This document shows positions 61,295 through 64,000 of a stretch of 64,000 nt of DNA, piece after piece. Source of the DNA: Rhabditophanes sp. KR3021. Lineage: Eukaryota > Nematoda > Chromadorea > Rhabditida > Alloionematidae. The notes under the pieces are model-generated. The model worked only from the letters and a program-made list of their open reading frames with translations. It had not been told where the DNA came from and did not search any database. A program made the position numbers and the translations under genes. Position 1 is the stretch's first letter, and every line of letters starts with the position of its first letter. Location of the stretch: the NCBI GenBank assembly GCA_963281155.1, contig CAUJLY010000006.1:7378001-7442000 (forward strand), given 5' to 3'.

Positions 61295-64000
61295 TCTGAA
61301 ATAAAATTGAACTCTTAAAATGATATTAACAATAGCAAATGAAATGATTCGCGGATCATGAAGATATGTATATTAGTTATAATAGGTACTTTCTTTGTTA
61401 ATAAAGAATAAACAGGAAGTTTCCATTCTTTAAATAAAACAAATACCGCAAAAAATCGGAACAACTGTCTTTTTGATTTTTATAATGATAAGCAAAGAGG
61501 CTCAATTGTTTTGAATTGAACAAAAAAATATTACATATTCTATATGTGAACAACAAATGGTAATATACAATAGATAGTTTGGTTAGTTATGTAATCTAAA
61601 TGTACCGAGGACAAACGGAAGTGTGATAATCGGAATGAAATAGCCACTTTCCTGATCTTGTGCATATTATTTTAAAAAAGTCAAAGACAGAAATTAAATG
61701 AATCTTTTTAGAGACAGCTATGGAAGGTATTTTTTTTATAGATATTATAGATGAAACATTCAATTACTCAAATAAGAATCAGTAGCAAAGTGTTATATTT
61801 TTAATAAGAGTATTTTTTGTCTCTTTAATTCTTTAGCGGAATTGAGAAAAAATAAAGCTATCAGACATACAAATTATACTGCGGTATATGTACAAATTGA
61901 AATTCGATGTCTAGTTTTAACTTTATTAATATTTTAGGTGACATGACAACAATCTCAAAATTATTTTTATCTTTTAATAAGAAGCTCATGATTTAGTTAA
62001 ATTTAGTTAAAGTGGCTACCCAATAAACTCTTTGATACTTTGAAACTTGATTCAAAGATATAAACTAATTATCTTTTGCGAATTGAACAGTTGTTATAAA
62101 CAATTATAGGATAGATGTATCGTGCCAAATAGGTAGATATTAATTGCCCTTATAACACCGACAATTTTGTTATACTTTAAAAGAAGCGCATATGACAGCT
62201 GCTGAAATTATTTATAAAATATGATTAGGAAAGAAGGATTTTGGTAATGTTATAAATGAGTACCTACTAAGTAGCAAGCACATAAATACGCCGAGATGTA
62301 TCAACTGTTCAAAGATAGGTATCCTACATTTACTGGTATCAGCAATAATATACATTTTCCTAGCTGCTAAAGCTATATTATTAAATAACCTAGGAAGCTA
62401 TAAATTTAGTCATGAAACATGTATGTTTACGTTTATAAATGAATATAGAAAAGTAATGATAGTGTATAGACGATATATTATAAGTTGATGAATGTTTTTA
62501 AGTTGTATGCCCTGTTATGATTAATGACCAAATATTTTGAAACATCGCAAAAACTATCGAAAGCACATTGTGATCTACCAATCTGGATGTTTAATATAAT
62601 TACATAAAAAATAAAGTTAAAATTTTTGAGTTATTATTCAAAGCTTTTTTCATCTTTTGTTATCATTTCTTCCTTTTATATGAGTAATATTTACAATGGT
62701 GAAATGCAGAAAAGATAAATTTGAATCTATGAGATTTATTTTAACTAGAAAATTAAAATAATGTGATTTTAAAATGATATTAAGCTAAACTTACCGTAAT
62801 CTCTCATAGACGCCCAACCAATAGCTTATTCCAACCAATAACTTTTTGGACACTCCCTAGAGTTTAACGATTAAACCACTTCAAATGAATTATTACATAA
62901 ACAACCTTTCGCTAGAAAGTAATTCTCCAAATGATTTTATAGAACACAATATTGAGAGTTGGTATTAGAGATATATTCTAATTAAATGTATGTAGGGGTG
63001 TGTTTTGTTAATAACAATATATACGCATATATGATATTTAAAACGTATAAATTATTATTTTCTTTATGAGGGCCTATGAATTGTTTGTAGATTGAACGAA
63101 GCGCCTCCTTGTTATTTTTATATAAGATCACAAGATACATAAAGAACAAATTTAAATATTTTCCTTTTTATACAAAAAATTGAATGTGTGATGCTGTTTG
63201 ACTATAATTCCTAGATGATGAGATAGTCTTATTATAAAAATGCTAATTGACAACAAATAAATGGACCTGGATCAATGTTTTATTCCATTTAATATAAAAA
63301 TATAAATGTGCTTTATATTTGAGACACCATTTATATGTCTAAAGATATGATAGGCAGATATATTTTGCAAAATAAAGGCATTCAATTAGCTTTATAAAAC
63401 AATGGCTCACATAAGGTGATGATGTTATATTTTAGATAATGGTTAAGTAACAAGTGGCACATCTTCTTAAAATAAGCCTGTCTGTTTATAGATATTTACC
63501 AGCCCAATATTGAACAGTTGTTATGTAACACTCAACAATCGAATAAATTGAAAATTTGGTTTAACACAAAAAAAGTAAGGAATGACAAGTAATGGTCTCC
63601 ATAGTGAATGAAATGTGCAATTTCGATTAAATCATGTGTTGCTTCAAATATATCTTTATGATAAAAGCATCCGTAAAATGGCATGTCAAATAAAAATATT
63701 TATTAGCATTGTATGTTTAATGAGCGGGTGCTTATTGCATCACATTAACGCGACTCGATAAATTGGATAATTTTTTAACAAATTTATGAACACATAGTAA
63801 CATCAGTTCATTATTCTTACAGAACATTTGATAGACAAAATCATGAATTAAATCAAAAACTGAATATTAATTAGCAAAAAGAAAGCAAACTCCGTTGATT
63901 TCAATAAATTCCCAGAGTTGAAAAAAGTTCTTAACCAAACAATATGTAGATATCATAAGCATAAAAATCCAAATAAATTTGTCTCCGGTATCGTTTCTGA
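61295..64000. other. Gene-free right flank
   Basis: The last 2.7 kb is AT-rich spacer upstream of the acidic-tailed gene, with no coding signal. The only pattern is a 17-bp tandem repeat beside a Tc1-like end sequence at 62814-62860, reported as a finding. Confidence 0.5.

Overview
The window is nuclear DNA of an AT-rich nematode. Three things point to a worm. Most introns are about 38-51 nt, and only three are clearly longer. Several genes have a splice-acceptor sequence 0-19 nt upstream of the start codon with no visible upstream exon, as expected for spliced-leader trans-splicing. The gene set is also worm-like: a 7TM chemoreceptor-like protein, a fused RmlB/RmlD-type rhamnose enzyme, an SMP-C2-C1 lipid-transfer protein, and copine, PAQR and LGL genes. 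The composition and gene style fit a clade IV worm (Strongyloides/Parastrongyloides/Rhabditophanes type), but that placement is inference. I found no tRNA, rRNA, CRISPR or bacterial-style operon.

Layout. 1-200: an array of near-perfect 34-bp palindromes. 4230-6146 (+): copine. 6587-7177 (-): two-LIM LMO protein. 11373-13603 (-): PH plus PDZ scaffold protein. 18800-21870 (+): BAR-RhoGAP of the RICH/nadrin type. About 23249-23378: a cluster of stable hairpins in a gene-free stretch. 25252-28165 (+): SMP-C2-C1 membrane-contact protein (PDZD8-like). 29818-31425 (-): Ariadne RBR ubiquitin ligase. 32939-35816 (-): LGL polarity protein. 36821-47344 (-): a very large WDFY3/ALFY-type BEACH protein that lacks the C-terminal FYVE domain and has an apparent one-base frame break near its 3' end. 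49069-51011 (+): bifunctional nucleotide-sugar dehydratase/reductase. 52167-53642 (+): adiponectin-receptor-like PAQR. 53895-54337 (-): unrecognised gene fragment. 54448-56311 (+): two decayed S1 serine-protease copies. 56465-57027 (-): ALYREF mRNA-export adaptor. 57483-58590 (+): 7TM receptor. 59455-61294 (-): unknown acidic-tailed protein with 105-bp tandem repeats. 61295-64000: no gene seen.

How the genes relate. They are mostly unrelated single-copy housekeeping and cell-biology genes on both strands, separated by long AT-rich spacers, with no sign of a functional cluster. Several act at membranes or the cortex: copine, BAR-RhoGAP, LGL, SMP protein, BEACH protein and PAQR. The best second-look items are the palindrome array, the hairpin cluster, the missing FYVE and frame break in the BEACH gene, opposite-strand coding-like sequence in one of its introns, and the decayed protease pair.
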